NCBI GenBank assembly: GCA_027449885.1
Contig: DAIDKS010000019.1
Location: forward strand, 1-64,000
Length of the DNA: 64,000 bases
Direction: 5' to 3'
Origin: Acidimicrobiaceae bacterium
Lineage (GTDB): Bacteria; Actinomycetota; Acidimicrobiia; Acidimicrobiales; RAAP-2
Positions 35,918-46,681 of this stretch are shown piece after piece. Position 1 is the first letter of the stretch; each line of letters opens with the position of its first letter. A model generated the notes under the pieces. That model saw only the letters and a program-made list of their open reading frames with translations, did not search any database and was not told where the DNA came from. The translations under genes were made by a program, and so were the position numbers.

Positions 35918-36700
35918 TCAGCCGCCGGCCAGCGAGACGACGAGGTCGGTCGCGAAGCCGGCGAGGAGGCCCGCCGCGATCCCCACGTAGACGGTGGTCG
36001 CGTGGCGCGAGCGGCCCAGGACGAAGAGGATCTGCCCCACCACGTAGACGATCGACCCTCCGGCGAGCGACAGGAAGAGGATCCGCAGCGCCGTCGAGGT
36101 CGCCACCCATCCGACGAGGGTCCCGATCGTGGTCGGCCCGCCGCCGATGAGGGCCGCCAGCGCGAGGAATCCCCAGCCCGGGCGACGCTCGGCGCCGGCG
36201 AGGGGACTCACGATCCCGAAGCCCTCGGTGGCGTTGTGCAGGGCGAAGCCGACGACGAGCACCGTCGAGAGCCCGAGGGCGCCGCTGCGGGCCGACGCCC
36301 CGATGGCGAGGCCCTCGCCGAAGTTGTGCAGGCCGATGCCCGAGGCGATCATCAGGCTCAGCTCCCGCGCGCTCGGAGTGGCGTTCCCCCGTCGGGTGCG
36401 CCGACCGACCAGCACGAGGGCGAGCAGCCCGACGGCCGTCCCCACGAGCAGCAGGGCGACGTAGAGGACGGCGCGACCCGGGTGGCCCGCGCCGCGGTGC
36501 ACGGCGGCGAGGGCGTCCTGGACCGGGGCGAGCGCGTTGGCGAAGACGTCGACCACGAGGAAGATCAGCACGCCGACGGCGAGGGCGCTCAGCAGGGCCC
36601 GCAGCCGCTCGGCCGGGTGGCGCAGCCGGCCCACCGGCAGGCCGAGCACGATGGTCGCGCCGGCGACGAAGCCGAGGACGAGCGTGCGCGCCAGCGACAT
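35918..36700 (-). CDS. ZIP family metal transporter
   Basis: ASGIGLHNFGEGLAIGAS and GFALHNATEGFGIV. Confidence 0.85.
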   Translation of the reverse strand: MSLARTLVLGFVAGATIVLGLPVGRLRHPAERLRALLSALAVGVLIFLVVDVFANALAPVQDALAAVHRGAGHPGRAVLYVALLLVGTAVGLLALVLVGRRTRRGNATPSARELSLMIASGIGLHNFGEGLAIGASARSGALGLSTVLVVGFALHNATEGFGIVSPLAGAERRPGWGFLALAALIGGGPTTIGTLVGWVATSTALRILFLSLAGGSIVYVVGQILFVLGRSRHATTVYVGIAAGLLAGFATDLVVSLAGG

Positions 36701-38028
36701 CAGTCGTCGTCGCGGCCGGCCCCGAGGAGCCGGCTGAGGGCCCGCTCGGGCACGATCTCGCTGAGGCGGGCGAGTCCGCGGTAGGCGGCCTCGCCCGGGC
36801 CGCGGCCCGAGGGGCTCATGAGGTTCGCCATCACCACGAGCACCTCGCGCATGACGGGCTCGACGCGCATGCCCAGTCCGACGCAGGCGGCGAGGATCCG
36901 CGGCTCGGAGATGAGGCGGACGAAGGCCCGCGCCACGCGGTAGTACTCGCCGTAGGCGTCGTCGAGGCGCTGCTCGTAGAGGGAGAGGCGCGCCAGGTCG
37001 CCCCCGGCCAGGGCCTCGCCGATCGCGCCCGCGGCGAGGCGACCGGTCTCGTAGCCGTAGGCGATGCCCTCGCCGTTGAAGGGGTTGATGGCCGCCGCCG
37101 CGTCGCCGACCACGAGGGTGTTGGGGCCGACGTGGGGCCCGCGGGCGAGTCCCATGGGGAGCCGCCCGCCCGTCGGCGCGCCGAGCGAGGTCTCCGGGGT
37201 GAGGCCCCAGGCCTCGCCGATCTGGGCGACGAAGTAGTCCTGCAGCTTGGTGGTGTTGACGCCCTTCCAGGCGCCGTCGGTGGAGAGGAGGCCGACCCCG
37301 ACGTTGACGCGCCCGTCGCCCAGGGGGAAGATCCAGCCGTAGCCCGGCACCACGGTGCCCGAGGGGTCACGGATGTCGAGGTGGGACTCGATCCAGGGCT
37401 CGCGGCTGCGCTCGCTGTGGTAGTAACCGCGCAGGGCCATGCCCATCGGCCACTGCCGGTTGCGGGTGACCCCGAGCTCGCGGCCGAGGCGCGAGTTCTG
37501 CCCGTCGGCGACGACGACGACGCGGGCGCGCAGCTCGCGCGTCGCCCCCGTCGCCTTGTCCTTCACGACGACGCCCGCGGCACCGCGCAGCCCGCCCGCG
37601 GTCGGGGCCGAGGGCTCGAGGAGGGCGGTCGCCTCGGTCCCGGTGAGGACGGTGGCGCCGTGCGCGGCGGCGTGATCGGCGACCAGGCCGTCCAGGTCGA
37701 AGCGGGTGATCGTGTAGCCGTAGTGCGGGAAGACGGGGTGCTCGGGCCACTGCATCTCGAGCGAGGCCCCGAAGCCGAACGCGCGCAGTCCCTCGTAGCG
37801 GTGACCCTTCGCGGCGACCGCCGACTCGAGGCCCATGGCCGCGAGCTGGTGGACCGAGCGCGGGGTGAGACCGTCGCCGCAGGTCTTCTCGCGCGGGTAG
37901 GTCTTGCGCTCGACGAGCGTCACCGACCAGCCCGCGGCGGCGAGCCAGTAGGCGCACGACGCCCCCGAGGGGCCACCTCCCACGATGACGACGTCGGTGG
38001 TCGAGTTGGGGTCCGCGGCGTTCGACAC
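36700..38028 (-). CDS. Geranylgeranyl reductase family FAD-dependent oxidoreductase (menaquinone/isoprenoid reductase-like)
   Basis: VVIVGGGPSGASCAYWLAAAGWSVTLVERKTYPREKTCGDGLTPRSV; VVGDAAAAINPFNGEGIAYGYETGRLAA. Confidence 0.88.
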   Translation of the reverse strand: MSNAADPNSTTDVVIVGGGPSGASCAYWLAAAGWSVTLVERKTYPREKTCGDGLTPRSVHQLAAMGLESAVAAKGHRYEGLRAFGFGASLEMQWPEHPVFPHYGYTITRFDLDGLVADHAAAHGATVLTGTEATALLEPSAPTAGGLRGAAGVVVKDKATGATRELRARVVVVADGQNSRLGRELGVTRNRQWPMGMALRGYYHSERSREPWIESHLDIRDPSGTVVPGYGWIFPLGDGRVNVGVGLLSTDGAWKGVNTTKLQDYFVAQIGEAWGLTPETSLGAPTGGRLPMGLARGPHVGPNTLVVGDAAAAINPFNGEGIAYGYETGRLAAGAIGEALAGGDLARLSLYEQRLDDAYGEYYRVARAFVRLISEPRILAACVGLGMRVEPVMREVLVVMANLMSPSGRGPGEAAYRGLARLSEIVPERALSRLLGAGRDDD

Positions 38029-38099
38029 GGGACGCAGCCTAGGCCGGTGACGATTCGCTCGATCACGAACAATCGGCCCACCGCGGTCTGGTAGAAAGT

Positions 38100-38549
38100 A
38101 TGGACGTGGACCAGTACCTCCCCATACTGGGACTTCTTGTGCTCGGCGTGCTGTTCGCGTCCGGCTCGTTTGTCGCGTCGGCCCTGTTGGCCCCGCACAA
38201 GCGGCCCACGGACGCGAAGACCGCACCCTACGAGTGCGGGATCGTCCCCGAGTACGAGCCGCCCCAGCGCTTCCCCGTGCGCTTCTACCTCGTGGCGATG
38301 ATCTTCGTGATCTTCGACATCGAAGTGGTCTTCATGTACCCCTTCGCGGTCGTGTTCCGCCAGCTGGGCCTCTTCGGCCTGATCGAGGTGCTGGCCTTCT
38401 CGCTCACGGTGTTCGCGGCGCTGATCTTCCTCGTCAGCGAGGGCGCCCTCTCCTGGGGGCCGGCGAAGCACCTGGCGAAGGGCATGCCCGCGCGCACCAG
38501 CTCGTCGACCATCGTGCGCATCGGCGTCGACGCGGGGCGGGCGGCGTAG
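38100..38549 (+). CDS. nuoA: NADH-quinone oxidoreductase subunit A (start ATG 38100 or GTG 38106)
   Basis: [45 protein letters not shown]. Confidence 0.95.
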   Translation: MDVDQYLPILGLLVLGVLFASGSFVASALLAPHKRPTDAKTAPYECGIVPEYEPPQRFPVRFYLVAMIFVIFDIEVVFMYPFAVVFRQLGLFGLIEVLAFSLTVFAALIFLVSEGALSWGPAKHLAKGMPARTSSSTIVRIGVDAGRAA

Positions 38550-39112
38550 TGGCGCTCGAAGACCTCCAGCACAACTTCCTGACCGGCCGTCTCGAGGACC
38601 TGGTGCGCTGGGCGCGTCGGGCCTCCGTCTGGCCGGCCACCTTCGGGCTCGCCTGCTGCGCCATCGAGATGATGGCGAGCGGCGCCGCCGACTTCGACCT
38701 CGCCCGCTTCGGGATGGAGGTGTTCCGCAACTCGCCGCGCCAGGCCGACCTCATGATCGTGGCCGGGCGCGTGAGCCAGAAGATGGCCCCGGTCCTGCGT
38801 CAGGTCTACGACCAGATGATGGAGCCCAAGTGGGTCCTCTCGATGGGCGTGTGCGCCTCGACCGGCGGACTGTTCAACAACTACGCGATCGTCCAGGGCG
38901 TCGACCAGATCGTTCCGGTCGACGTCTACGCGCCGGGGTGCCCGCCGAGCCCCGAGACGCTGATGCACGCGATCCTGACGCTGCACGAGCAGATCCGCAC
39001 CGGCGAGATCATGAAGCGTCGCGCCACCGGCAATCCGGTCCACCTCGACCACGCGGAGAGCCCCTGGACGCCCGAGGTCCCGGTGGCGGTACGACTGGGG
39101 ACGCCCAAGTGA
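38549..39112 (+). CDS. nuoB: NADH-quinone oxidoreductase subunit B
   Basis: [43 protein letters not shown]. Confidence 0.96.
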   Translation: MALEDLQHNFLTGRLEDLVRWARRASVWPATFGLACCAIEMMASGAADFDLARFGMEVFRNSPRQADLMIVAGRVSQKMAPVLRQVYDQMMEPKWVLSMGVCASTGGLFNNYAIVQGVDQIVPVDVYAPGCPPSPETLMHAILTLHEQIRTGEIMKRRATGNPVHLDHAESPWTPEVPVAVRLGTPK

Positions 39113-39600
39113 TGGAGCTGCCCGCCGACGCTCCTGCCGTCATCACCGCCGACGCCCTGCGCGCCGACCTCGGGTGCTTCCCGACCCGCGAGCAGTACCA
39201 CGACCTCGTCGCCGCGTTCAAGGCCGACGGCTTCGAGGTCTGCGCCGACCTCTGCGCGGTGGACTACCTCGAGCACGCGGAGCGCGCGGTGCCCGAGGGC
39301 GTCACGCCGACCCGGTTCGAGGTCGTCGTCAACCTCCTGTCGATGTCCCGCCGCGAGCGCGTGCGCATTCGCGTCCAGGCCGGCGACGTCGAGCCCGAGG
39401 TCGACTCGCTGTTCGACCTCTATCCCGGCAGCGAGGCCATGGAGCGCGAGGCCTTCGACCTCCTGGGCGTGATCTTCCGGGGCCACCCCGACCTCACGCG
39501 CATCCTCATGCCCGAGGACTGGGAGGGCCACCCGCTGCGCAAGGACTACGGGACCGGCCGGGTGCCCGTGCAATTCAAGGAAGCGCCAGGTCCCCGATGA
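39112..39600 (+). CDS. nuoC: NADH-quinone oxidoreductase subunit C
   Basis: EREAFDLLGVIFRGHPDLTRILMPEDWEGHPLRKDY. Confidence 0.95.
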   Translation: MELPADAPAVITADALRADLGCFPTREQYHDLVAAFKADGFEVCADLCAVDYLEHAERAVPEGVTPTRFEVVVNLLSMSRRERVRIRVQAGDVEPEVDSLFDLYPGSEAMEREAFDLLGVIFRGHPDLTRILMPEDWEGHPLRKDYGTGRVPVQFKEAPGPR

Positions 39601-40949
39601 GCGAGCCCACGGTACGCACCGCCGAGCGCCTCGAGGCGCTCACCGCCGAGACGAGCGAGGGCCCCCAGGAGCTCCAGCGCCGCGAGGCCACGCCGGCGAG
39701 CGAGCTCGGCCGCGAGGTCGGCTCGGTCGTCCGCATCGGCGACGCGCCCTTCAACCCCGACGACGTCGACTACGAGCGGGCCGACGACGAGACGATGATC
39801 ATCAACATGGGTCCGTCGCACCCGTCGACCCACGGCGTGCTGCGGATCATGCTCGAGCTCGACGGTGAGATCGTGCTGCGCGCGAAGCCGGTCATCGGCT
39901 ACTTGCACACCGGCATGGAGAAGACCGGCGAGATGCTGAGCTACGTCCAGGGGGCGACGAACGTCACCCGCATGGACTACCTGAGCCCGGTCATCAACGA
40001 GCTCTCGTACTCGATGGCCGTCGAGGCCCTCCTCGGGATCGAGGTCCCGGAGCGGGCCGTGTGGATCCGGATGATGATGAGCGAGCTCAACCGCATCAGC
40101 TCGCACCTCGTCTGGATGGCCACCAACGGCATGGACCTCGGGTCCACGTCGATGATGATCTACGGGTTCCGCGAGCGCGAGCTCATCCTCGCCTTCTTCG
40201 AGAAGACCGCGGGCCTGCGTCTCAACCTCAACTACGTGCGTCCCGGCGGCGTCGCCGCCGACCTGCCCGACGGCTGGGAGGACGACGTCGAGGTCATCTG
40301 CGACACGATCTACGAGCGCACCTTCGAGTACGACGAGCTGCTCACCGGCCAGCCCATCTTCCGCCAGCGCATGGTGGGCGTGGCGCCGATCTCGGCCGAG
40401 GAGGCCCTGGCGCTCGGGGTCACGGGTCCGCTCCTGCGATCGACGGGCGTGCCGTGGGACCTGCGACGGACGATGCCGTACCTCGCCTACGACCAGGTCG
40501 ACTTCGACGTCATCGTCGGGACGTACGGTGACAACTTCGACCGCTACGCGATCCGCCTGAACGAGATCCGCGAGTCGGTCCGGATCATCCGCCAGTGCCT
40601 CGAGCGCATGCCCGCCGGCGACTACCGCAGCCAGGACCCCAAGGTGACGCCGCCGCCGCGCGCGCGCATCGGCGAGTCCATGGAGGCGCTGATCCACCAC
40701 TTCAAGCTGTTCACCGAGGGCTTCCACGTTCCCGCGGGCGAGGTGTACTCGGCCGTCGAGTCCCCCCGCGGCGAGCACGGCTGCTACATCGTGAGCGACG
40801 GGGGGCCCAAGCCCTACCGGATGCACGTGCGCGCCCCGAGCTTCGTGAACCTGCAGGCCATCCCGCTGCTCATGCGCGGCGCCTCGATGGCCGACGCCAT
40901 CACCGTGATCTCGACGGTGGACCCGATCATGGGAGAGGTAGACCGATGA
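39597..40949 (+). CDS. nuoD: NADH-quinone oxidoreductase subunit D
   Basis: NMGPSHPSTHGVLRI, GYLHTGMEKTGEM, YVRPGGVAADLP. Confidence 0.96.
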   Translation: MSEPTVRTAERLEALTAETSEGPQELQRREATPASELGREVGSVVRIGDAPFNPDDVDYERADDETMIINMGPSHPSTHGVLRIMLELDGEIVLRAKPVIGYLHTGMEKTGEMLSYVQGATNVTRMDYLSPVINELSYSMAVEALLGIEVPERAVWIRMMMSELNRISSHLVWMATNGMDLGSTSMMIYGFRERELILAFFEKTAGLRLNLNYVRPGGVAADLPDGWEDDVEVICDTIYERTFEYDELLTGQPIFRQRMVGVAPISAEEALALGVTGPLLRSTGVPWDLRRTMPYLAYDQVDFDVIVGTYGDNFDRYAIRLNEIRESVRIIRQCLERMPAGDYRSQDPKVTPPPRARIGESMEALIHHFKLFTEGFHVPAGEVYSAVESPRGEHGCYIVSDGGPKPYRMHVRAPSFVNLQAIPLLMRGASMADAITVISTVDPIMGEVDR

Positions 40950-41566
40950 GTCATTTCCGCGCAGACGTGCGCCAGCGGGCCGAGGAGCTCGTGGCGCTCT
41001 ACCCGCGCCGGCGCTCCGCCATGCTGCCGATGCTGCACCTGGCCCAGGAGCAGGACGGGTACGTGACCGACGGAGCGATCGAGGAGATCGCCGAGCTGAC
41101 CGGGACGACCCCGGCCGAGGTCCGCGGGACCGCCGCCTTCTATGACATGTTCCACCTCGAGCCGGTCGGTCGCTACGTGGTGGGCGTCTGCACCAACGTC
41201 GCCTGCCTGCTGGCCGGCGGCGAGGACCTCCTCGAGCACGCCAGCCGCACCCTCGGCTGCGCGGTCGGCGGCACGAGCGAGGACGGCCTGTTCACCCTCG
41301 AGGAGACCGAGTGCCTGGCCGACTGCAACATCGCGCCCGTCGTCCAGGTCAACCACCGCTACGTCCGCACGACGACCCCCGAGGCCCTCGACCAGCTGGT
41401 CACCGACCTGCGGGCCGGACGTCTCGACGCCGACGTGCCGCCCCACGGGACCCTGATCCGCGTGCGGCGCAACGGCGGCCTGCGCGTGGAGCGCGAGGAG
41501 CTGAGCGCCGAGCGCGCCGCGGCGCGAGCCGCGCGCGACGCCCGGGCGGCGACGGAGGCGAAGTAA
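40946..41566 (+). CDS. nuoE: NADH-quinone oxidoreductase subunit E
   Basis: AMLPMLHLAQEQDGYVTDGAIEEIAELTG; CTNVACLLAGG...ECLADCNIAPVVQVN. Confidence 0.95.
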   Translation: MSHFRADVRQRAEELVALYPRRRSAMLPMLHLAQEQDGYVTDGAIEEIAELTGTTPAEVRGTAAFYDMFHLEPVGRYVVGVCTNVACLLAGGEDLLEHASRTLGCAVGGTSEDGLFTLEETECLADCNIAPVVQVNHRYVRTTTPEALDQLVTDLRAGRLDADVPPHGTLIRVRRNGGLRVEREELSAERAAARAARDARAATEAK

Positions 41567-42871
41567 GTGGCCAGTCTCGACGCCCCCCGCATCGTCTCGT
41601 CGCGCTCCGAGTTCGCCGACTCCTTCACCCTGGCCCGCTACCTCGCGACCGGCGGCTACGAGGGCCTGCGCAAGGCCCTCACCATGTTCCCGGAGGCCGT
41701 CGCGGCCGAGGTCGACGCGGCCTCGCTGCTGGGACGCGGCGGGGCCGGGTTCCCCGCCGGACGCAAGTGGTCGATGCTGCGCAAGTCGCCCGTCTCCTAC
41801 CTCGTCGTCAACGGTGACGAGTCCGAGCCGGCGACGTTCAAGGACCACTACCTCGTCGAGCGCGACCCGCACCAGCTGGTCGAGGGCGTGATCATCGCCG
41901 CCTACGCGCTCCAGGTGACCCAGGCCTTCATCTTCCTGCGCGGCGAGTTCGCCCTCGGACTCGAGCGGGTCCAGCAGGCGGTCAACGACGCCTACGACCA
42001 CGGCGCGCTGGGTCGCAAGATCTTCGGCTCGGACTTCTCCCTCGACATCGTGGTGCACCCGGGAGCGGGTGCCTACATCTGCGGCGAGGAGACCTCGCTC
42101 ATCGAGGCGCTCGAGGGCAAGCGGGGCTTCCCGCGCATCAAGCCGCCCTTCTTCCCGGCCGTGACCGGCCTCTATGGCGAGCCGACGGTGGTGAACAACG
42201 TCGAGACCATGTCGAACCTGCCCTGGATCGTGACCCACGGGGGCGCGGCCTTCGCCGCCCTCGGGGCCGGCCGCTCCGCCGGCACGCGCCTCTTCGCCCT
42301 CTCGGGGCGGGTCAACCGACCCGGCGTGTACGAGATCGAGATGGTGAAGAACACCTTCCGCGACCTCATCTACGACCCCGCCCTCGGCGGCGGCGTTGTC
42401 GACGACCGTCCGGTGCGGGCCTTCATCCCCGGGGGCGTCTCGGCGCCCTGGTTCGGCCCGGAACAGCTCGACCTGCCGCTGGGTCAGGACGAGGTGGGGG
42501 CCCAGGGCTCGATGCTCGGCTCGGGATCGATCGTCGTCATGGACGACACGACGTGCCCGGTGCGGGCGGCGTGGCGCATCACCAAGTTCTTCTCCCGGGA
42601 GTCGTGCGGTCAGTGCACGCCGTGCCGGGAGGGGTCGGGCTGGCTCGAGCGGATCATGTACCGCCTCGAGCACGGCGGCGGTCGCGCCGAGGACGTCGAC
42701 CTCCTCCTCGACCTCTGCGACAACATCGCCCCCGGGCTCACGTGGCCGCCCGCGCAGACGACGATCTGCGTTCTCGGCCCCTCGATCCCCTCGTCGATCA
42801 AGTCGGCCATCACCATGTTCCGCGACGACTTCCTCGCGCACGCGCACCACGGGGGCTGCCCGCATGACTGA
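41567..42871 (+). CDS. nuoF: NADH-quinone oxidoreductase subunit F
   Basis: LLGRGGAGFPAGRKW, NGDESEPATFKD, GAGAYICGEETSLIEALEGKRGFPRIKPPFF, ESCGQCTPCREG. Confidence 0.96.
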   Translation: MASLDAPRIVSSRSEFADSFTLARYLATGGYEGLRKALTMFPEAVAAEVDAASLLGRGGAGFPAGRKWSMLRKSPVSYLVVNGDESEPATFKDHYLVERDPHQLVEGVIIAAYALQVTQAFIFLRGEFALGLERVQQAVNDAYDHGALGRKIFGSDFSLDIVVHPGAGAYICGEETSLIEALEGKRGFPRIKPPFFPAVTGLYGEPTVVNNVETMSNLPWIVTHGGAAFAALGAGRSAGTRLFALSGRVNRPGVYEIEMVKNTFRDLIYDPALGGGVVDDRPVRAFIPGGVSAPWFGPEQLDLPLGQDEVGAQGSMLGSGSIVVMDDTTCPVRAAWRITKFFSRESCGQCTPCREGSGWLERIMYRLEHGGGRAEDVDLLLDLCDNIAPGLTWPPAQTTICVLGPSIPSSIKSAITMFRDDFLAHAHHGGCPHD

Positions 42872-45449
42872 CCAGACCACGACCTCCGTCACGATCACCC
42901 TCAACGGGCGACCCGTCGCGGCCCAGCCGGGCGAGCTCCTCATCGAGGCCGCGGCCCGGGCCGGGGACTACATCCCCCGCTTCTGCTACCACCCGCGCAT
43001 GGAGCCCGTCGGCGTCTGCCGCATGTGCCTCGTCGAGGTGGAGGGACCCCGCGGAGCGACCCTGCAGCCGGCCTGCTACATCCGGGTGAACGACGGCATG
43101 GTCGTCGACACCGGCAGCGACCGCGTGAAGAAGGCCCAGGACGGCGTCCTCGAGTTCCTCCTCGCCAACCACCCGCTCGACTGCCCGGTCTGCGACAAGG
43201 GTGGCGAGTGCCCGCTCCAGGACCAGGCGCTGGCCCACGGCTCGGGCGAGACCCGCTTCATCGAGGAGAAGCGCCACTTCGAGAAGCCGATCAGCATCGG
43301 ACCGCTGGTCCTGCTCGACCGCGAGCGGTGCATCCAGTGCTCGCGCTGCACCCGCTTCGCCGCCGAGGTCGCGGGCGACGCCCAGATCGACTTCGCCGGG
43401 CGCGGCGACCTGATTGAGGTGGCCCCGTCACCCGAGCACCCGTTCGACTCGGTCTTCTCCGGCAACACCGTCCAGATCTGCCCGGTCGGGGCGCTCACGG
43501 CGAAGCCCTACCGCTTCACCGCTCGTCCGTGGGACCTCGAGCAGGTCGAGAGCACCTGCACCACCTGCGCCGTGGGGTGCCGCGTCGCGGTCCAGTCGTC
43601 GGGGAACCGCCTGACGCGGGTGCTCGGCGTCGACTCCGACCCGGTCAACCACGGTTGGCTGTGCGACAAGGGCCGCTTCACCCTCGACAGCGTCGACGGC
43701 AACGAGGAGTCGACCGACCCGCTCTCGCCGGCGACCCGGATCGCCACGCCGCTCGTCCGTCGCGACGGCTCCCTCGAGCCCGCGACCTGGGGCGAGGCCC
43801 TGGCCGAGGCCGCGCGCCTGCTCGGCGCCGCCGCGGCCACCGAGGGTGGCGTGGGCGCCATCGGCGGTGCCGCGCTGACGAACGAGGGCGCCTACGCCTG
43901 GGGCCGCCTGGTCCGCGAGGCGCTCGGCAGCGACCACCTCGACGCCCAGTACGGCGACGGACTCGACCCCGTCCTGGTCCAGGCGCTGCCGGCCGCGACG
44001 ATCGACGAGGCCGCGTCGGCCCGCGTGATCGTGAACCTCGCCGGGGACCTGCGCGAGACGCTGCCGGTCCTCTTCCTGCGCCTGCGCGCCCCGCTCGCGG
44101 CCGGCCGCGGCGCCCTCATCGAGATGGGTGCCGGGACGAGCTCGCTCGCCCCGCTCGCCCGCGTGAGCCTGCCGACCCGACCCGGTGAGGCGGACCGCGT
44201 CGCGGCCGCGCTCTGCGGTGACGCGGTCGACCACACCCTGACCCTGGGCGAGTTCGACCTCGCCGAGGCGCGCTCGCTGCTCGGCGAGGGCGAGGGCGTC
44301 GTCGTCGTGCTCGGCCGCTCGAACCTGGCCGAGGACCCCGCCGTCGTCGAGTCGGCGGCCCGGCGACTCGCTCAGCGCTTCCCGGCCGCGCGGTTCCTCG
44401 TGGGCCTGCGCCGCGCCAACGTGCGCGGTGCGCTCGACATGGGCCTCGCCCCGCGCCTCGCCCCGGGCCGTCGCCTCCGGGAGGGTGGGCGCGACGCCCT
44501 GGCGCAGCTCGCCGCCCTGCGCGAGGGTCGCCAGCGCGCGGTCCTCGTCCTCGGCGGCTGCCTGCTCGGCAACGTGATGGACGCCGAGGGCGCCCGCGAG
44601 GCCCTCGAGCGGGCCGACGTGGTCGTCGTGACGGGTCACGGGGGGGCCACCCTGCAGCACGCCGACGTGGTGCTGCCCGCGGCCGTCTCCTACGAGCGCT
44701 ACGGCACGGTGACCAACCTCGAGGGCCGCGTCACCGCGCTGGCGCCGAAGCTGGTGGCACCGGGCAGTGCCTGGAACGACGTGGCCATCGCCGCCGAGTT
44801 GGCTCACGCCCTCGGGCACCCGCTCGACCTCGACTCGATCGAGGCGGCGGCCCGTGAGATCGAGCGCACCACGGGCTACCCGGCGCTCTCGGTGCTGACC
44901 GACCCCCACGTCGAGGGCGTCCTCGCCGGACGGGGCGACCGCGTCGAGCGTCGTCCGCTCGACCCGATGGCCTTCCCCGGGATTCGCTCGACCGACACCG
45001 TGGGCCTGGCGAGCTTCGCCGGGGCCGTCGCCCAGCCCGACGCCCCCGGTGCGGGGCGCCTGGGCGAGCCGAGCCTGGCCGACGTGACGACGCGCCCGGT
45101 CAGCGTGCCGCCGCCCGACGCCTACGCGCTCGGGCTGGTCGTCGACCACCGTCTCTACGACCGCGGCATCGCGATGACCGGCTCGCCGGCCCTCGCCGAC
45201 CAGGTCGCTCCGGCGACACTCGGACTGGGTCGCGTGGAGCTCGACCGTCTGGGGCTCGCCGAGGGTGACACGGTCAGCGTGCGCTCCGCGCGGGGGGCCG
45301 CCGACCTGACGGTGGCGCTCGACGCCGGGCTCGTCCGGGGCGTCGCGCGCCTCGCGGCGAACTCGCGGGACGCCGCCGGTGTCGACGTCGTGCGGGCCCT
45401 GGTCGACGCCGACGCCACGATCACCCCGATCCGACTGGAGACCCGATGA
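42864..45449 (+). CDS. nuoG: NADH-quinone oxidoreductase subunit G
   Basis: FCYHPRMEPVGVCRMCLVEVEGP, HPLDCPVCDKGGECPLQDQAL, CTTCAVGCRV. Confidence 0.95.
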   Translation: MTDQTTTSVTITLNGRPVAAQPGELLIEAAARAGDYIPRFCYHPRMEPVGVCRMCLVEVEGPRGATLQPACYIRVNDGMVVDTGSDRVKKAQDGVLEFLLANHPLDCPVCDKGGECPLQDQALAHGSGETRFIEEKRHFEKPISIGPLVLLDRERCIQCSRCTRFAAEVAGDAQIDFAGRGDLIEVAPSPEHPFDSVFSGNTVQICPVGALTAKPYRFTARPWDLEQVESTCTTCAVGCRVAVQSSGNRLTRVLGVDSDPVNHGWLCDKGRFTLDSVDGNEESTDPLSPATRIATPLVRRDGSLEPATWGEALAEAARLLGAAAATEGGVGAIGGAALTNEGAYAWGRLVREALGSDHLDAQYGDGLDPVLVQALPAATIDEAASARVIVNLAGDLRETLPVLFLRLRAPLAAGRGALIEMGAGTSSLAPLARVSLPTRPGEADRVAAALCGDAVDHTLTLGEFDLAEARSLLGEGEGVVVVLGRSNLAEDPAVVESAARRLAQRFPAARFLVGLRRANVRGALDMGLAPRLAPGRRLREGGRDALAQLAALREGRQRAVLVLGGCLLGNVMDAEGAREALERADVVVVTGHGGATLQHADVVLPAAVSYERYGTVTNLEGRVTALAPKLVAPGSAWNDVAIAAELAHALGHPLDLDSIEAAAREIERTTGYPALSVLTDPHVEGVLAGRGDRVERRPLDPMAFPGIRSTDTVGLASFAGAVAQPDAPGAGRLGEPSLADVTTRPVSVPPPDAYALGLVVDHRLYDRGIAMTGSPALADQVAPATLGLGRVELDRLGLAEGDTVSVRSARGAADLTVALDAGLVRGVARLAANSRDAAGVDVVRALVDADATITPIRLETR

Positions 45450-46681
45450 CGACGTTCGCCACGGTCGACCCGCTCTTCAACCACGGCGTGACGTGGGCCG
45501 TGCTGCTCATCGTCATCATCAAGGCCGTGGTCGGCTTCGCCGCGCTGATGGGCTCGGTCACCCTCATGATCTGGTTCGAGCGCAAGGCGATCTCGGACAT
45601 GCAGAGCCGCATCGGACCCCAGCGCTGGGGACCGTTCGGGCTCCTGCAGACCCTCGCCGACGGCATCAAGCTCTTCTTCAAGGAGGACCTGATGCCGGCC
45701 GAGGCAGATCGCTTCGTCTTCAAGCTGGCCCCGTACCTCGCCCTGGTGCCGGCCCTCATCACCTTCTCGATCATCCCGATCGGCGGGACCGTCACCGTCG
45801 CGGGCCACGTCATCGACCTGCAGGTCGCCAATCCGCCGATCGGCATCCTGGTGATGCTCGCCATGTCGGGCATCTCCGTCTACGGCGTGATCCTCGCGGG
45901 CTGGTCGTCGGGCTCCAAGTATCCGCTCATGTCCTCGGTCCGCGCGAGCGCCCAGATGATCAGCTACGAGGCCGCTCTCGGCATGACGATCGTGACGGTC
46001 GTTCTGGCGACGGGCTCGCTCTCGACCCACGACATCGTCACCGCCCAGGCCCACGGGATCTGGCACTGGAACGTGATCCGGCTGGGCGTCGTCCCCTTCA
46101 TCGTCTTCGTGATGGCGATCACGGCCGAGCTCAACCGCCCCCCCTTCGACGTGGTCGAGGCCGAGAGCGAGCTGGTGGGCGGCTTCCACACCGAGTACTC
46201 CAGCCTGCGCTTCGCCCTGTTCTTCCTCGCCGAGTTCATGAACGTCATCACGATGTCGGCCATGATCGTGACGCTCTTCCTCGGTGGCCCCGCCGGCTGG
46301 GTGCCCAACATCCCGCACCTGCGCTGGGTCTTCCCGATCCTGTGGTTCCTCGCCAAGACGACCGGCTTCGCCTTCGTCTACGTGTGGTTCCGTGGAGCCC
46401 TGCCGCGCTTCCGCTACGACCAGCTGATGGACCTCGGCTGGAAGCGGCTCATTCCGCTCAGCCTCGGCTGGATGCTCATCGTCGCCGGGTTCCTCGTCAA
46501 CCGGTCCTGGGGATTCCTCATGGCCGCCCTGGTGCTCATCGCCTACATCGTGCTGACTCGGGCCTTCGAGCTCGGTGACGGACGGCGCGGCGACGTGCTG
46601 CCGACGGTCGGCGAGCGACCGCTGCCGGGTGCCGTGCTGCGCGCCTGGACGGACCGCGACTCGCGCGAGGAGGAGGAGTAA
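45446..46681 (+). CDS. nuoH: NADH-quinone oxidoreductase subunit H
   Basis: RIGPQRWGPFGLLQTLADGIKLFFKED; ELNRPPFDVVEAESELVGGFHTEYSSLRFALFFLAEF. Confidence 0.96.
   Translation: MTTFATVDPLFNHGVTWAVLLIVIIKAVVGFAALMGSVTLMIWFERKAISDMQSRIGPQRWGPFGLLQTLADGIKLFFKEDLMPAEADRFVFKLAPYLALVPALITFSIIPIGGTVTVAGHVIDLQVANPPIGILVMLAMSGISVYGVILAGWSSGSKYPLMSSVRASAQMISYEAALGMTIVTVVLATGSLSTHDIVTAQAHGIWHWNVIRLGVVPFIVFVMAITAELNRPPFDVVEAESELVGGFHTEYSSLRFALFFLAEFMNVITMSAMIVTLFLGGPAGWVPNIPHLRWVFPILWFLAKTTGFAFVYVWFRGALPRFRYDQLMDLGWKRLIPLSLGWMLIVAGFLVNRSWGFLMAALVLIAYIVLTRAFELGDGRRGDVLPTVGERPLPGAVLRAWTDRDSREEEE

Noticed and set aside
38029-38099. Possible Rex operator in the 71-bp gap before nuoA
   Set aside because: TGACGATTCGCTCGATCACG is only a weak imperfect inverted repeat and does not fit the TGTGAAC-N-GTTCACA-type Rex consensus
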